64,000 nt of DNA, taken from contig JAFXKX010000009.1 in assembly GCA_017531505.1 (NCBI GenBank), positions 1 through 64,000 on the forward strand, in the 5' to 3' direction. Shown here one piece after another: positions 48,110-57,371 of the stretch. Position 1 is the first letter of the stretch. Every line of letters begins with the position of its first letter. The notes beneath the pieces were generated by a model, which was not told where the DNA came from, searched no databases, and saw only the letters and a list, made by a program, of their open reading frames with translations. This DNA is from Clostridia bacterium (GTDB lineage Bacteria; Bacillota; Clostridia; Christensenellales; Christensenellaceae). The position numbers and the translations under genes were made by a program.

Positions 48110-50071
48110 ATGCATTGCGATACCCGTCCCAATCTGGTCATCGGTGTCTTCGCTCATGTCGACGCCGGTAAAACCACGTTTTGCGAACAGTTACTGTACC
48201 ATACGGCAGTCATCCGCAATCGCGGCCGTGTAGATGAGCGCAGCAGTTTTATGGATCATCACGAGATCGAGCGCAGCCGCGGCATCAGTATCTTTGCCGG
48301 GGAAGCACAGCTGCAGATCGGCGGACACCCCTACAGTCTGATCGATACACCCGGTCATACGGATTTTTACGGAGAGACCGAACGCGCTTTGCAGATCGTA
48401 GATTATGCCATCCTACTTATCAGCGGTACCGACGGTATCCAGAACAATACCCGGCTGCTTTTCGATCTGTTTCAAAAATATCAGGTACCGGTGTTCATCT
48501 TTGTCAATAAGATGGATATCACGGCCCGTACCCGTGCCTCCCTCATGGAAGAACTGCAGCATAGCCTGCACGCCGATATCATCGATATGGGGGCGGACCC
48601 TCTGCAGGTCGCAGAACAGATCGCCGCATATGACGATACGCTGACAGAAGCCTTTTTGGAGGACGATCTGTCCGCCGCATTGTGGCTGCCTGCCGTACAG
48701 CAGCTGATACACGACCGCCGCATCTTCCCCTGCTTTTTCGGATCTGCCCTTGCAGATCTGGATATGACCGGCTTCTTTGATACGTTTGACCGCCTTACCG
48801 TGTCCGCTCCGATGGAGCAGCAAGCATTCCGCGGACAGGTTTTCCGTGTCAGCCATTATAAATCCAAACGCCTGCTGCATATCAAAGTACTCTCCGGCAG
48901 CCTGCGCGCCAAAGACAGCATCGATTGTCTTGCCCCGGATGGCAGCATCCTCCCGCAAAAAGTCAATGAATTGTTTTGTTTTCAGGGCGCAAAACCCATC
49001 CCGCTGGCACAGGCCGATGCCGGTATGCTGTGTGCAGTTGCCGGGCCGGATATCGCCTGCGGCGGCGATATGATCGGCGCTTCTCCCGCCCGTGCCCATC
49101 TGCAGACCCAGCCGATTTTTGTAAGCAGCGTACAGCCTGCCTCCCCCGATACCCCTATCTCCAAAGTATACGCCTGTCTCAAAGAATTGGAGGCGGAAGA
49201 GCCGCTGCTTTCTATCCGCTGGGATGGCAGCAATGCACTGCGTATGCACTTTACCGGGCAGATCCAACTGGAGGTGATTTCGTCGCTGATGGAGACCCGC
49301 TTTGACTGTCCCGTCACCTTCGGTGCCCCCGCCATCGTTTATGCAGAAACATTGACCGCGCCCTCCCGCGGCTGCGGACATTTCGAACCTCTCCGCCATT
49401 ATGCAGAGGTACATCTGCTGCTGGAGCCGGGCAAGCCGGGCAGCGGCATTACCTTCTCTTCTGCCTGCAGCACAGATGTTCTGGCAGCCAACTGGCAAAA
49501 CCTCATTCGTACGCATATTTTTGAAACGCAGCATCCGGGCGTACTGACCGGTGCCGCCATCACCGACCTGCACATCACGCTGCTGGGCGGCCGGGCGCAT
49601 CTCAAACATACCGAGGGCGGCGATTTCCGCGAAGCCACATACCGTGCTATCCGTCAGGGATTGGCCTCCGGGCAAAGCAGGCTGCTGGAGCCCATGTATC
49701 ACTTTTCCCTGAGTGCACCGTCCGGGATGCTGGGCAAAGTGTTGTCCGATCTGCAGCAGCTGCACGCAGTATGTGACCCACCGCTGATAGAAGGAGACCG
49801 CTTTACATTGCAGGGACAGGTACCCGCCTGCGAATTCTTCTCTTACCCCCTGCAATTCCGCACCGCTACCAAAGGACAGGGTATGCTGACTTACCGCTTC
49901 TCTCATTACGCCCCCTGCCATAATCAGGAGGCGGTTATCGCAGAGATCGGTTATGATTTTACCCGTGATACCGCCCGACCGGCAGACAGTGTATTCTGTT
50001 CCCACGGTGCAGGCTATAATGTCCCTTGGCAGCAGGCACCCGCCCATATGCATTGTGATATTTCTCTTTGA
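48110..50071 (+). CDS. TetM-like ribosomal-protection-type GTPase
   Basis: A 653-residue translational GTPase of the EF-G/TetM group. G motifs: AHVDAGKTTF (G1), RSRGISI (G2), DTPGHTDFY (G3), NKMD (G4) and GSA (G5), followed by EF-G-like domains II-V. Length equals TetM/TetW proteins (about 640). Chromosomal relatives in Clostridia are often labelled tetracycline resistance proteins, yet identity to a proven resistance gene cannot be judged here. Its own promoter, no mobile element around, and base composition like the neighbours suggest it is native. Confidence 0.83.
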   Translation: MHCDTRPNLVIGVFAHVDAGKTTFCEQLLYHTAVIRNRGRVDERSSFMDHHEIERSRGISIFAGEAQLQIGGHPYSLIDTPGHTDFYGETERALQIVDYAILLISGTDGIQNNTRLLFDLFQKYQVPVFIFVNKMDITARTRASLMEELQHSLHADIIDMGADPLQVAEQIAAYDDTLTEAFLEDDLSAALWLPAVQQLIHDRRIFPCFFGSALADLDMTGFFDTFDRLTVSAPMEQQAFRGQVFRVSHYKSKRLLHIKVLSGSLRAKDSIDCLAPDGSILPQKVNELFCFQGAKPIPLAQADAGMLCAVAGPDIACGGDMIGASPARAHLQTQPIFVSSVQPASPDTPISKVYACLKELEAEEPLLSIRWDGSNALRMHFTGQIQLEVISSLMETRFDCPVTFGAPAIVYAETLTAPSRGCGHFEPLRHYAEVHLLLEPGKPGSGITFSSACSTDVLAANWQNLIRTHIFETQHPGVLTGAAITDLHITLLGGRAHLKHTEGGDFREATYRAIRQGLASGQSRLLEPMYHFSLSAPSGMLGKVLSDLQQLHAVCDPPLIEGDRFTLQGQVPACEFFSYPLQFRTATKGQGMLTYRFSHYAPCHNQEAVIAEIGYDFTRDTARPADSVFCSHGAGYNVPWQQAPAHMHCDISL

Positions 50072-50077
50072 TACACA

Positions 50078-50112
50078 AAAACGGCAATACCCGATGGGTA
50101 CTGCCGTTTTTT
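50078..50112. terminator. Bidirectional terminator
   Basis: AAAACGGCA.TACCC, loop GAT, GGGTA.TGCCGTTTTTT. It serves the TetM-like gene and the frameshifted small gene. Confidence 0.9.
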
Positions 50113-50117
50113 ATATC

Positions 50118-50307
50118 TATGCCCATACTTTGTGCGTGCGGTACAACAGCAATCCTACTGCCAGCGGACTGCGTTTCCGTTCCCCCGCTATATTCCTTGT
50201 AAAAGATACGATCGGTCTGCGTATGTTTTCAACAGCAGCTGCTGTCTGCCAAGCCGGGCTTCCCTGGCATCCGGTATTTCTTTCAAAGATACATTGTGCC
50301 CGTACAT
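50118..50307 (-). pseudogene. Possible frameshifted small gene
   Basis: With TAGGAG seven bases before its ATG (50307) a frame reads MYGHNVSLKEIPDAREARLG and on to a TAG at 50188. A second frame continues on the same strand with protein-like sequence (GERKRSPLAVGLLLYRTHK) to a TAG at 50118, right before the bidirectional terminator. Loss of one base near the first TA would explain both. Alternatively the 39-residue frame is complete. Family not recognised. Confidence 0.35.
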
Positions 50308-50338
50308 TTCATTTCTCCTATGGTACCGCGCCCTGTAA

Positions 50339-50368
50339 AAAAGCGGGCAGTGTTGCTGCCCGCTTTCC
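50339..50368 (-). terminator. Terminator after the DUF1540 gene
   Basis: GCGGGCAG and CTGCCCGC with six T leftward, two bases after the stop. Confidence 0.9.
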
Positions 50369-50370
50369 GT

Positions 50371-50541
50371 TTACTTTCTGACAAAGGATTGACAGTCAGT
50401 ACATTCCTGTACAGTCGGATCCGCTTCGTGTGTGCCGATGCTTACGCTTTCCAGACTGCAGTATGCTTCCCCGCCGCAATGATTCGCACAGCTTTCTACA
50501 CTGCAGCGAATGCTGTAATTGGGGTTACGTTTTACAGACAT
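50371..50541 (-). CDS. DUF1540 family protein
   Basis: A 56-residue protein with four widely spaced pairs of Cys in the DUF1540 pattern: IRCSVESCANHC, YCSLESV, THEA and ECTDCQSF. GGAGG stands seven bases before the ATG. These small Cys-rich proteins of Firmicutes may bind a metal; role unknown. It follows the solute-binding protein gene by 51 bases and may be the last gene of that operon; a terminator follows. Confidence 0.85.
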   Translation of the reverse strand: MSVKRNPNYSIRCSVESCANHCGGEAYCSLESVSIGTHEADPTVQECTDCQSFVRK

Positions 50542-50592
50542 ACGGTTACCTCCTTGCTTTGTTTGCAGGTAGTATCTCCCGTTTTTCTGAGT

Positions 50593-52239
50593 TTATCCTT
50601 TATCCGACCAGCTATTTATCCCGGAAAAGATCTGCTTGAATTGCAGTTTCGCGGGGATCACGATATCTGCCTCGCTCAGCAGGCAATGCTCCTGATAATA
50701 CAGCCCTATGACAGGCATCTTTTCCAGCAGCATCTCCTGCAGCGCACTGTATGCCGCAATGGCGGTTTCTGGTTCTGCTGCCGTCTTGCAGGTCTGCATC
50801 GCCTTGCTCAGTTCTGTGCTGTAGAAATTCCCGTAATTATACGGTTCTTCCAGCAGGAAGGAAATATCGTTATCCTGATACGTATAAAACTGACACAGCG
50901 CCAACTGGAACGTTCCTTCTTCCAGCGCCGTCAGATAGTCTTCACCGATCTTCTCTACCGTTACTACCGTGATGCCGATCTCACCCAATTCCTTGCGGAT
51001 CACCTGCGCCACCATACGATTGACATTGTACCCATCGTTTACTCCGCTGTACAACAGGCGGATGCTGAGGTACGACTTGGTTCCGTCGCTGTTGATCTGG
51101 TACTGACGGCCGTCCTCGCCGCGCCGGTATCCGGCCTTTTCCAGATAGTCCAGCGCCTTTTGCTTATTCTGCGTTACCGTACCGTGGTTATCACAGTTGA
51201 CCGCCCAGTAGTTATCGCTCAGCGGCGTTACCGTCGCTTCGCCAAGACCCATCAATGCCGACGAGATCAATTCCGTCCGGTCTATGCCGTATGCGATGGC
51301 CTTACGAATATTGCCATCCTCCATGATGCGGTTGTATACATTGGGTATCAGGCAGCTAAGATAAGGCGTCTTGATCTGGTTGACCTCTGTCTTGCCTGCC
51401 ACACCCAGACTGCCTGCCGTAATGCTCTCGGTAAACAGCAGTTCATATTCTTCATAAATGTCGCTGCCCAGCGCGATACGCGACGGATCCGCCGGTGTCA
51501 GTTCGATACTGCTGTATATCGGCAGCGTCTTCCACCAGCCCTCATGGCGTGTCAGTATCATCCGTTCGCCTTCCGTATACCCCGACACCTTATATGCGCC
51601 TGTGCCAACGGGAATGACGGAGGTATTGGGACCTCTGCTGGCATAATACTCTTTTGGCACTACATAAAACCCAAACAACAGCAGCAGATTATGCTTGGGC
51701 TGCTCTACCTGCACCGTAAACGTCAGTTCATCGGTCTTGGTATAGGCAAGGATCCCTTCCGTATAGTGATGCATCGCTGCATTTTCGTGCTCTATGTTGT
51801 ATTTGATCGCGTACAGCAGATCGTCTGCATCTGCCGTACCATAAGTTTCATCATGAAACGCTACATTTTTACGGATATGGAAGGTATAGATCAGTGTCTC
51901 GCTGTCGTATTCCCAGCCTTCCAGTACATTGGGCGTACAGCTGCCGTCCTGCTCAATGCGTACCGCCGGGTCAAAAATCAGCGAAAATACATTGGCTGCC
52001 GCTTCGCTCATCGCCTGCAGCGGATGCAGCGTCTTGAAATCCGGCAGATTCATACGCAGCAGCCGTCCCGGTGCCATAAGTTCTTCGCCGGTCAGCGGCA
52101 GTTCATCTGCAACCGGAATATCCAACTGATCTTTATCAAAGATATCCACTTCTTTCTGCCCGCCGCATCCGCTCAACAGCAGCATCAGACACAGCACGCC
52201 GCATAATATTCGTTTAGTATAATCGATAAAGCCGTTCAT
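50593..52239 (-). CDS. Peptide-type ABC transporter solute-binding lipoprotein
   Basis: A 548-residue SBP_bac_5 (DppA/OppA-type) protein with a lipoprotein signal (LLLSGC, lipid Cys near residue 24) and the family features LRMNLPDFKTLHP, TLIYTFHIRKNVAFHD, and VPVGTGAYKVSGY. No permease or ATPase gene is in the operon, so it may work with distant partners or act as a receptor. The start at 52239 overlaps the preceding gene by 26 bases. Confidence 0.85.
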   Translation of the reverse strand: MNGFIDYTKRILCGVLCLMLLLSGCGGQKEVDIFDKDQLDIPVADELPLTGEELMAPGRLLRMNLPDFKTLHPLQAMSEAAANVFSLIFDPAVRIEQDGSCTPNVLEGWEYDSETLIYTFHIRKNVAFHDETYGTADADDLLYAIKYNIEHENAAMHHYTEGILAYTKTDELTFTVQVEQPKHNLLLLFGFYVVPKEYYASRGPNTSVIPVGTGAYKVSGYTEGERMILTRHEGWWKTLPIYSSIELTPADPSRIALGSDIYEEYELLFTESITAGSLGVAGKTEVNQIKTPYLSCLIPNVYNRIMEDGNIRKAIAYGIDRTELISSALMGLGEATVTPLSDNYWAVNCDNHGTVTQNKQKALDYLEKAGYRRGEDGRQYQINSDGTKSYLSIRLLYSGVNDGYNVNRMVAQVIRKELGEIGITVVTVEKIGEDYLTALEEGTFQLALCQFYTYQDNDISFLLEEPYNYGNFYSTELSKAMQTCKTAAEPETAIAAYSALQEMLLEKMPVIGLYYQEHCLLSEADIVIPAKLQFKQIFSGINSWSDKG

Positions 52240-52780
52240 ATATTTTCTGTACCCGTTCCACCCGCTGCACATACTGCTGCGTCTCAGCAAACGGGATGTC
52301 CTCCGCCTGCAGCACACTGCCCTCCGGCAACTGTGCCTGCCATTTTTCCACATTTTTGGGTCCTGCATTGTATCCTGCCAGCATACTGAGCGTATGCCCG
52401 TCAAAGCGTCTCTCCAGATACGCCAGATACCAACACCCCATACGGATATTGATCGACGGGTCTGTCAGCTGTTGCCGAGAAAACTCTGCCAGTTCCAGTT
52501 TTCCCGCGATCCACGCACCTGTTTCGGGCATGATCTGCATCAGCCCTACCGCGCCTGCACCCGACTGTATCTCTGCGCGAAAGGAACTTTCCGCCCAGAT
52601 CACCGCCGCCACAAACGCCGGCTCCAGATCAAATTCCGCCGCATAAGTGCGGATCATATCTTCGTACTCCAGCGGATAACGCACCAACAGATATGCATAT
52701 CCGCCCGCCAATATCAGCGCCAATACCAGCAGGATACTCAGTATCCGCACCGGCCAACGGCGTTTATTGCTTCTTCTCAT
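52214..52780 (-). CDS. SLT-family lytic transglycosylase
   Basis: A 188-residue membrane-anchored (about 12-32) soluble lytic transglycosylase domain protein. Catalytic Glu in AVIWAESSFRAE, then GAVGLMQIMPETG and AGYNAGPKNVEKW. It cuts peptidoglycan outside the membrane. Start ATG 52780 with GAGAAG upstream; a GTG at 52795 is less likely. It overlaps the 3' end of coaE by 17 bases and the next gene by 26. Confidence 0.9.
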   Translation of the reverse strand: MRRSNKRRWPVRILSILLVLALILAGGYAYLLVRYPLEYEDMIRTYAAEFDLEPAFVAAVIWAESSFRAEIQSGAGAVGLMQIMPETGAWIAGKLELAEFSRQQLTDPSINIRMGCWYLAYLERRFDGHTLSMLAGYNAGPKNVEKWQAQLPEGSVLQAEDIPFAETQQYVQRVERVQKIYERLYRLY

Positions 52781-53360
52781 ACATCTTCTCAACACGCTGT
52801 ATCAACGCCTCTGTCTGCGCCCACAGTCGTGTAAGGTCTCCCGAATTTTCTATTTGATAGACAAGTCTATCCTGCGGCAGCACCACTTGCTGACTGGCCA
52901 CCCTTGCCTTTGCCTGCGCTTTGCTGAGGCGGTCCCGTTCTATGATGCGCCGTATACGCAGCCCTTCTTCGGCTGTGACATACCATATTTCGTCACACAT
53001 TCTGTCCAGCCCGGTCTGTATCAGCAACGGCACATCCATCACTGCCACATCGCCTGCCTCTGCCACCCGGCGCTTGATCTCAGCGATTACCCGCGGATGC
53101 ACGATGGCATTGAGCCGATCCCGTTTTTCGGCATCCGAAAAGATCAGTTCTCCCAGTTTTCGCCGGTCGATCTCTCCATCCTGCCCGATATACTGTTCTC
53201 CAAAGGCGGCTACGATATCTTCGTATGCGGGATTACCCCGTAATATGACTTCGTGAGAGATCCGATCTGCATCGATCACCGTCATGCCTCTGCCGCGCAA
53301 ATACGCCGAAACCGTCGATTTGCCGCTGGCGATCATTCCTGTCAATCCGATCACATACAT
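52764..53360 (-). CDS. coaE: Dephospho-CoA kinase
   Basis: A 198-residue CoaE: P-loop GLTGMIASGKSTVSAYL and the HPRVIAEI and DVPLLIQTG segments. Completes CoA synthesis together with CoaD at 26714. AGGAGG is nine bases before ATG 53360, one base after the polA stop. Part of polA-coaE-SLT, an arrangement also seen in other Gram-positive bacteria. Confidence 0.95.
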   Translation of the reverse strand: MYVIGLTGMIASGKSTVSAYLRGRGMTVIDADRISHEVILRGNPAYEDIVAAFGEQYIGQDGEIDRRKLGELIFSDAEKRDRLNAIVHPRVIAEIKRRVAEAGDVAVMDVPLLIQTGLDRMCDEIWYVTAEEGLRIRRIIERDRLSKAQAKARVASQQVVLPQDRLVYQIENSGDLTRLWAQTEALIQRVEKMYEKKQ

Positions 53361-53361
53361 A

Positions 53362-55920
53362 TTATTTTGCCTCCTGCCAGGTCTTACCCCATACCACATT
53401 GGAGGTCAGCGGCACTTCCATGCGGATAACAGATTCCATCGATTCTTTAAGCAGCTGCTCCACCGCTTCTCTTTCCTCTGCCACAGCATCCACGATCAGT
53501 TCGTCGTGCACCTGAGAGATCAGCCGCGATTTCAGCCCCTTCTCTTTGAGCGCCTTTGCCGTACGGATCATCGCGATCTTGATGATATCCGCCGCCGTAC
53601 CCTGAATGGGGGTATTGAGTGCCACTCTCTCGCCAAAGGAACGGGTATTGAAGTTGGAAGACGCCAGTTCGGGCACATAACGGATACGCCCATACAACGT
53701 CTTTACACAGCCATCCTGTTTTGCCTGTGCCACGATATCGCGCATATACCGGCGTACACCGGTAAACTCTTCCAGATAGCGATTGATATATTCCTCTGCC
53801 TTAAACCGCGGGATACCCAGATTTCTGGCCAGACCGAAGTCGCTGATGCCATACACGATACCAAAGTTGACCGCTTTGGCACTGCTGCGCATCTCAGAGG
53901 TGACCTGATCCCGCGGCACGCCAAAGATCTCGGATGCCGTGCGGGTGTGGATGTCTTCATTATGGATAAACGCATCACACATATGCCCATCCTGCGAGAT
54001 ATGCGCCAATACCCGCAGTTCGATCTGCGAGTAGTCTGCCGCCACGATATAGCCATCCTCTCCCGAGGGGATAAACAGCCTGCGGATATGCGATGTAAAT
54101 TCAGAACGCACCGGTATATTCTGCAGATTCGGTTCGATACTGGAGATTCTGCCCGTGGCCGTAGCCGTCTGGCTGAAGGTGGTGTGCACCTTGTGTGTCT
54201 TGGGGTCTGCCAGCATCGTCAGTCCGTCCAGATAGGTACTCTTGAGTTTTGTCAGCAGGCGATACTCCCCGATTTTGTCTACAATGGGGTGCATTCCGCT
54301 CAATTTTTCCAACACTTCCGCATTGGTAGAATATCCGGTCTTGGTCTTTTTGATCACAGGCAGCCCCAGTTTCTCAAACAGGATCACGCCCAGCTGCTTG
54401 GTGGATGCGATATTAAATGCATCTGTCCCTGCCAGCGTATAAATCTCCTGCTTCAGCTGCTCAATTTTTTGCGCATACTCTTCCGATAACTGTGCCAGCA
54501 GCGTCATGTCGATCTTGAAGCCTTCCCGCTCCATATCAAACAACACACGGCACAGCGGCATCTCGATATCGTAAAACACGATGCCCAGTTCCTTCTGGGC
54601 GATCTGTTCCTCCTGCCGTGCACGGATGGCATACAATGCTGCCGCCATACCGTCCGCACCGTAGATCTCTTTCAGATTTTCCGGCGAAAAATCACGCAGC
54701 GTCGGATTGAGTACATATTCCGCCAATACCGTATCAAAAGCAACCCCTTCCAGAACGATCCCCTGCCGGTCACAAATATGCATCAGTGCCTTGGCATCAT
54801 ACACCGTCTTTTGGATGCTCTCGTTTTCCAATACAACTTTTAGTGTTTCCAGCGCCTGTGCAGGCGAAAAACCTTCACCGAACAGATCCATCTGCACCGC
54901 CACAAATGCCTCCGCATCCGGATCTGTTGCCAAATACAAGCCTTCCTCCCGCATACAAAGGGCCATCTGCCCGCTTGCAGACGCAGCTTCTGCCACAGCG
55001 CGCAGCTGCTCTGCATTTTGTATCTGCTGTCTGGATACCTGATGCGTCTCCTCCTTTTTGAGTCCCAGACGCTTGATGATAGAACTGAATCCAAAACCGC
55101 TCAGCACTTCGTATAACGCACCGTTATCCAGTCCGTCAAAGCGCAGCATCTCCATGGTTTCTTCCACCGGCGCACCACGGTCGATGGTCGCCAACTGTTT
55201 GGAAAACATCGCACTTTCTCTGCCGTTTTCCACCTTTTCACGCATTTTGTTTTTGGGCAGTGCATCGATATTTTCATACAGCTGCTCTACGGTATCAAAC
55301 TGATGCAGCAGCTTGAGCGCGGTTTTTTCCCCTACGCCTGCAATGCCCGGGATATTGTCCGAAGCATCTCCCATCAGGCCTTTCATATCGATGACCTGAT
55401 CCGGGCGGATCTGCCATACTTCCTGCAGATGTGTTTTATCAAATACCTCGATCTCACTTACCCCCTTACGGGTCAGCATAACGCGGGTGCTGTCGGATAT
55501 CAGCTGCAGCGAGTCTCTGTCACCGGTATAGATCTCGGAGACCATCCCTTGTGCATCTGCCCGTGCGGTCATGGTGCCGATAATATCATCGGCCTCCCAG
55601 CCGGGCAATTCCATCACGCGAATGCCCAGACGCCGCAGCGCATCCTTGATCAACGGAAACTGTTCCAGCAGTTCTTCCGGCGTTTTGGATCTGTTCGCTT
55701 TGTATTCGCCATAAATCTCTTTACGGAAAGTCGGTGCTTTTACATCAAAGGCCACACCCATATAGGTCGGTGCTTCCTCCTGTACAATACGCATCAGCAT
55801 ATTGAAGAAGCCGTATGCCGCATTGATCTGTACGCCGTTTTCCATATGCATGGGCGGCAGTGCATGGAATGCACGAAATACCAGACTGTTTCCGTCTATC
55901 ATAATCAGCTTTTCTGCCAT
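53362..55920 (-). CDS. polA: DNA polymerase I
   Basis: An 852-residue family A polymerase. N-terminal 5' nuclease with WEADDIIGT and GDASDNIPGIAGVGEKTA; polymerase motifs A (AADYSQIELRVLAHIS), B (RSSAKAVNFGIVYGIS) and C (QVHDELIVD) are intact. The middle domain lacks the DxE proofreading motif, as in B. subtilis Pol I. AAGGAG is five bases before ATG 55920. Middle of the sigma factor-polA-coaE operon. Confidence 0.96.
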   Translation of the reverse strand: MAEKLIMIDGNSLVFRAFHALPPMHMENGVQINAAYGFFNMLMRIVQEEAPTYMGVAFDVKAPTFRKEIYGEYKANRSKTPEELLEQFPLIKDALRRLGIRVMELPGWEADDIIGTMTARADAQGMVSEIYTGDRDSLQLISDSTRVMLTRKGVSEIEVFDKTHLQEVWQIRPDQVIDMKGLMGDASDNIPGIAGVGEKTALKLLHQFDTVEQLYENIDALPKNKMREKVENGRESAMFSKQLATIDRGAPVEETMEMLRFDGLDNGALYEVLSGFGFSSIIKRLGLKKEETHQVSRQQIQNAEQLRAVAEAASASGQMALCMREEGLYLATDPDAEAFVAVQMDLFGEGFSPAQALETLKVVLENESIQKTVYDAKALMHICDRQGIVLEGVAFDTVLAEYVLNPTLRDFSPENLKEIYGADGMAAALYAIRARQEEQIAQKELGIVFYDIEMPLCRVLFDMEREGFKIDMTLLAQLSEEYAQKIEQLKQEIYTLAGTDAFNIASTKQLGVILFEKLGLPVIKKTKTGYSTNAEVLEKLSGMHPIVDKIGEYRLLTKLKSTYLDGLTMLADPKTHKVHTTFSQTATATGRISSIEPNLQNIPVRSEFTSHIRRLFIPSGEDGYIVAADYSQIELRVLAHISQDGHMCDAFIHNEDIHTRTASEIFGVPRDQVTSEMRSSAKAVNFGIVYGISDFGLARNLGIPRFKAEEYINRYLEEFTGVRRYMRDIVAQAKQDGCVKTLYGRIRYVPELASSNFNTRSFGERVALNTPIQGTAADIIKIAMIRTAKALKEKGLKSRLISQVHDELIVDAVAEEREAVEQLLKESMESVIRMEVPLTSNVVWGKTWQEAK

Positions 55921-55939
55921 CATTTCTCCTTACTGTGCG

Positions 55940-56485
55940 TCATTGCCGCTGTGCATAGGCTTTACGCACTGCTTCCCGCGCCCGGGCCAGCCTTGATTTT
56001 ACCGTTCCCTGCGAGATCGCCAATATCTGTGCGATCTCTTCATAGGAATATCCGTCGATATCCCGCAATACCAGTACCGCTCTTTGCCCCGCAGGCAAAG
56101 CATTCACAATATCCAGCAGTTCCCGCACCGCTTCCCTGTTCTGCAATTTCTGTTCGGGGTCTGCCGCGGGCAGTTGTGCCATGTATTCCACCGCTTCCAG
56201 CCCCACCTCGGTATTCACCGCCTTGCTGCGTTTGCGCAAATGATCCAGCGCCGCATTTTTGGCAATGGCATATACCCATGTGGAAAACGCTGCCTTGCTG
56301 CCATATCTGTGCAGTGCCCGGTACACTTTGATGACCGTTTCCTGCGCCACATCCCAGGCATCATCGGCGTTTTTGCAAAACCGCATGGCGATCGCATATA
56401 TTTTGTTTTGATACCGCATCATCAGCTGAGAAAACGCTTCTTTATCGCCTTTTTGTGCGGATTCGATCAATTGTTTTTCTTCCAT
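55940..56485 (-). CDS. ECF-type RNA polymerase sigma factor
   Basis: A 181-residue ECF sigma: region 2 (FSQLMMRYQNKIYAIAM, DAWDVAQETVIKVYRAL, STWVYAIAKNAALDHLRK) and region 4 (LPAGQRAVLVLRDIDGYSYEEIAQILAISQGTVKSRLARARE). No anti-sigma gene is adjacent. The start is ATG 56485, about seven bases downstream of the likely RNA start (TATAGT at 56499-56504), with no ribosome binding site, so the mRNA may be nearly leaderless. It precedes polA by 16 bases. Confidence 0.85.
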   Translation of the reverse strand: MEEKQLIESAQKGDKEAFSQLMMRYQNKIYAIAMRFCKNADDAWDVAQETVIKVYRALHRYGSKAAFSTWVYAIAKNAALDHLRKRSKAVNTEVGLEAVEYMAQLPAADPEQKLQNREAVRELLDIVNALPAGQRAVLVLRDIDGYSYEEIAQILAISQGTVKSRLARAREAVRKAYAQRQ

Positions 56486-56495
56486 GATTTTGTTC

Positions 56496-56524
56496 TTGAC
56501 TATACTCGCCGGCTGTGGTATGAT
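56496..56524 (+). promoter_or_regulatory. Promoter for tRNA-Leu
   Basis: TTGACT (56496-56501), 17 bases, TATGAT (56519-56524), 11 bases before the tRNA. On the other strand TATAGT (56504-56499) points to the sigma gene. Confidence 0.75.
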
Positions 56525-56535
56525 TCTATTTGTGA

Positions 56536-56622
56536 GCCGAAGTGATGGAATTGGCAGACGTAGTGGACTCAAAATCCACCGGTAGCGATACCGTGCCGGT
56601 TCGAGTCCGGCCTTCGGCACCA
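56536..56622 (+). tRNA. tRNA-Leu (CAA)
   Basis: Acceptor GCCGAAG pairs with CTTCGGC; long variable arm; loop CTCAAAA gives CAA; encoded CCA. Confidence 0.95.
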
Positions 56623-56650
56623 AACGGAGCAATCTTTGCTCCGTTTTTTT
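56622..56650 (+). terminator. Terminator of tRNA-Leu
   Basis: AAACGGAGCAA, loop TCT, TTGCTCCGTTTTTTT. Confidence 0.92.
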
Positions 56651-56677
56651 ATTTACTCTTTTTCAGTCAGATCCGAT

Positions 56678-57364
56678 TTACAGATCCCAACCCTCTTGAT
56701 GCATCCATTGGGAAATGTCTTTCAACATCCGCCTGCACGTCTCGTACTCCGGGCAATACTTTGCCACCAGCATCCAGAATTCCCGTGAGTGGTCCATATG
56801 CGTCCGATGCGCCAGTTCGTGCACAATGACATAATCCACGTCCCGCGGAGACGCCATCATCAGCCGCCACGCCAGCGATACCGTCCCCTCCGAGGTACAG
56901 GATCCCCAACGCTTTCGCGCACCGCTGATACGCAGTTTTGCATAACTGCAGCCCATACGCTGCGCCCAATGCTCTATACGGCGCCCCAGCAGTTCCTTTG
57001 CCTGCTGCCGATACCACGCCGTAAGCTTTGCCCGCTGCTTGGCCGCATCTTCCATCTCCGGCAGATATACCACACCGTCCTGCAGGCATACCTGCTTTTC
57101 CTGCCACAACTGCACACGGCAGTCTTTTCCGAGAAAGCGTACCTGTGCCGGCGCCTCGGCATATTTTTTCCGTTGTTCTTCCGCTATATGCAGATGCTCT
57201 TGGATCCACCCTTCGTGTTTTTGCACAAAAGCTCGGATCGCCTGTTCAGACATACGCAGCGGTGCCTTGACCAATACTTCCCCGGCGGGCGTAACGGACA
57301 GGCTGATGCTCTTTCTGCGCATTCTTTGCAATATATACGGATATGTCATTTGCTGCTTTTTCAT
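56678..57364 (-). CDS. YgjP-like metal-dependent hydrolase (DUF45)
   Basis: A 228-residue protein with the zinc motif HELAHRTHMDHSREFW and the preceding SCTSEGTVSLAWRLM segment, as in YgjP (proposed UTP pyrophosphatase) and M48-like proteins. The promoter minus 10 TATGAT (57372-57377) is seven to eight bases from ATG 57364, so the mRNA starts at or next to the start codon. An alternative start is ATG 57349. No ribosome binding site precedes either. Confidence 0.82.
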   Translation of the reverse strand: MKKQQMTYPYILQRMRRKSISLSVTPAGEVLVKAPLRMSEQAIRAFVQKHEGWIQEHLHIAEEQRKKYAEAPAQVRFLGKDCRVQLWQEKQVCLQDGVVYLPEMEDAAKQRAKLTAWYRQQAKELLGRRIEHWAQRMGCSYAKLRISGARKRWGSCTSEGTVSLAWRLMMASPRDVDYVIVHELAHRTHMDHSREFWMLVAKYCPEYETCRRMLKDISQWMHQEGWDL

Positions 57365-57371
57365 CTTGTCT

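Noticed and set aside
48413..50053. Leftward 546-codon frame
   Set aside because: Antisense to the TetM-like GTPase, with no protein family signal.
50296..52206. Long rightward open frame of more than 600 codons
   Set aside because: It lies antisense to the clear solute-binding protein gene, has no family features, is rich in His, Gln, Cys and Arg, and only exists because the real gene's codon use leaves that frame open.
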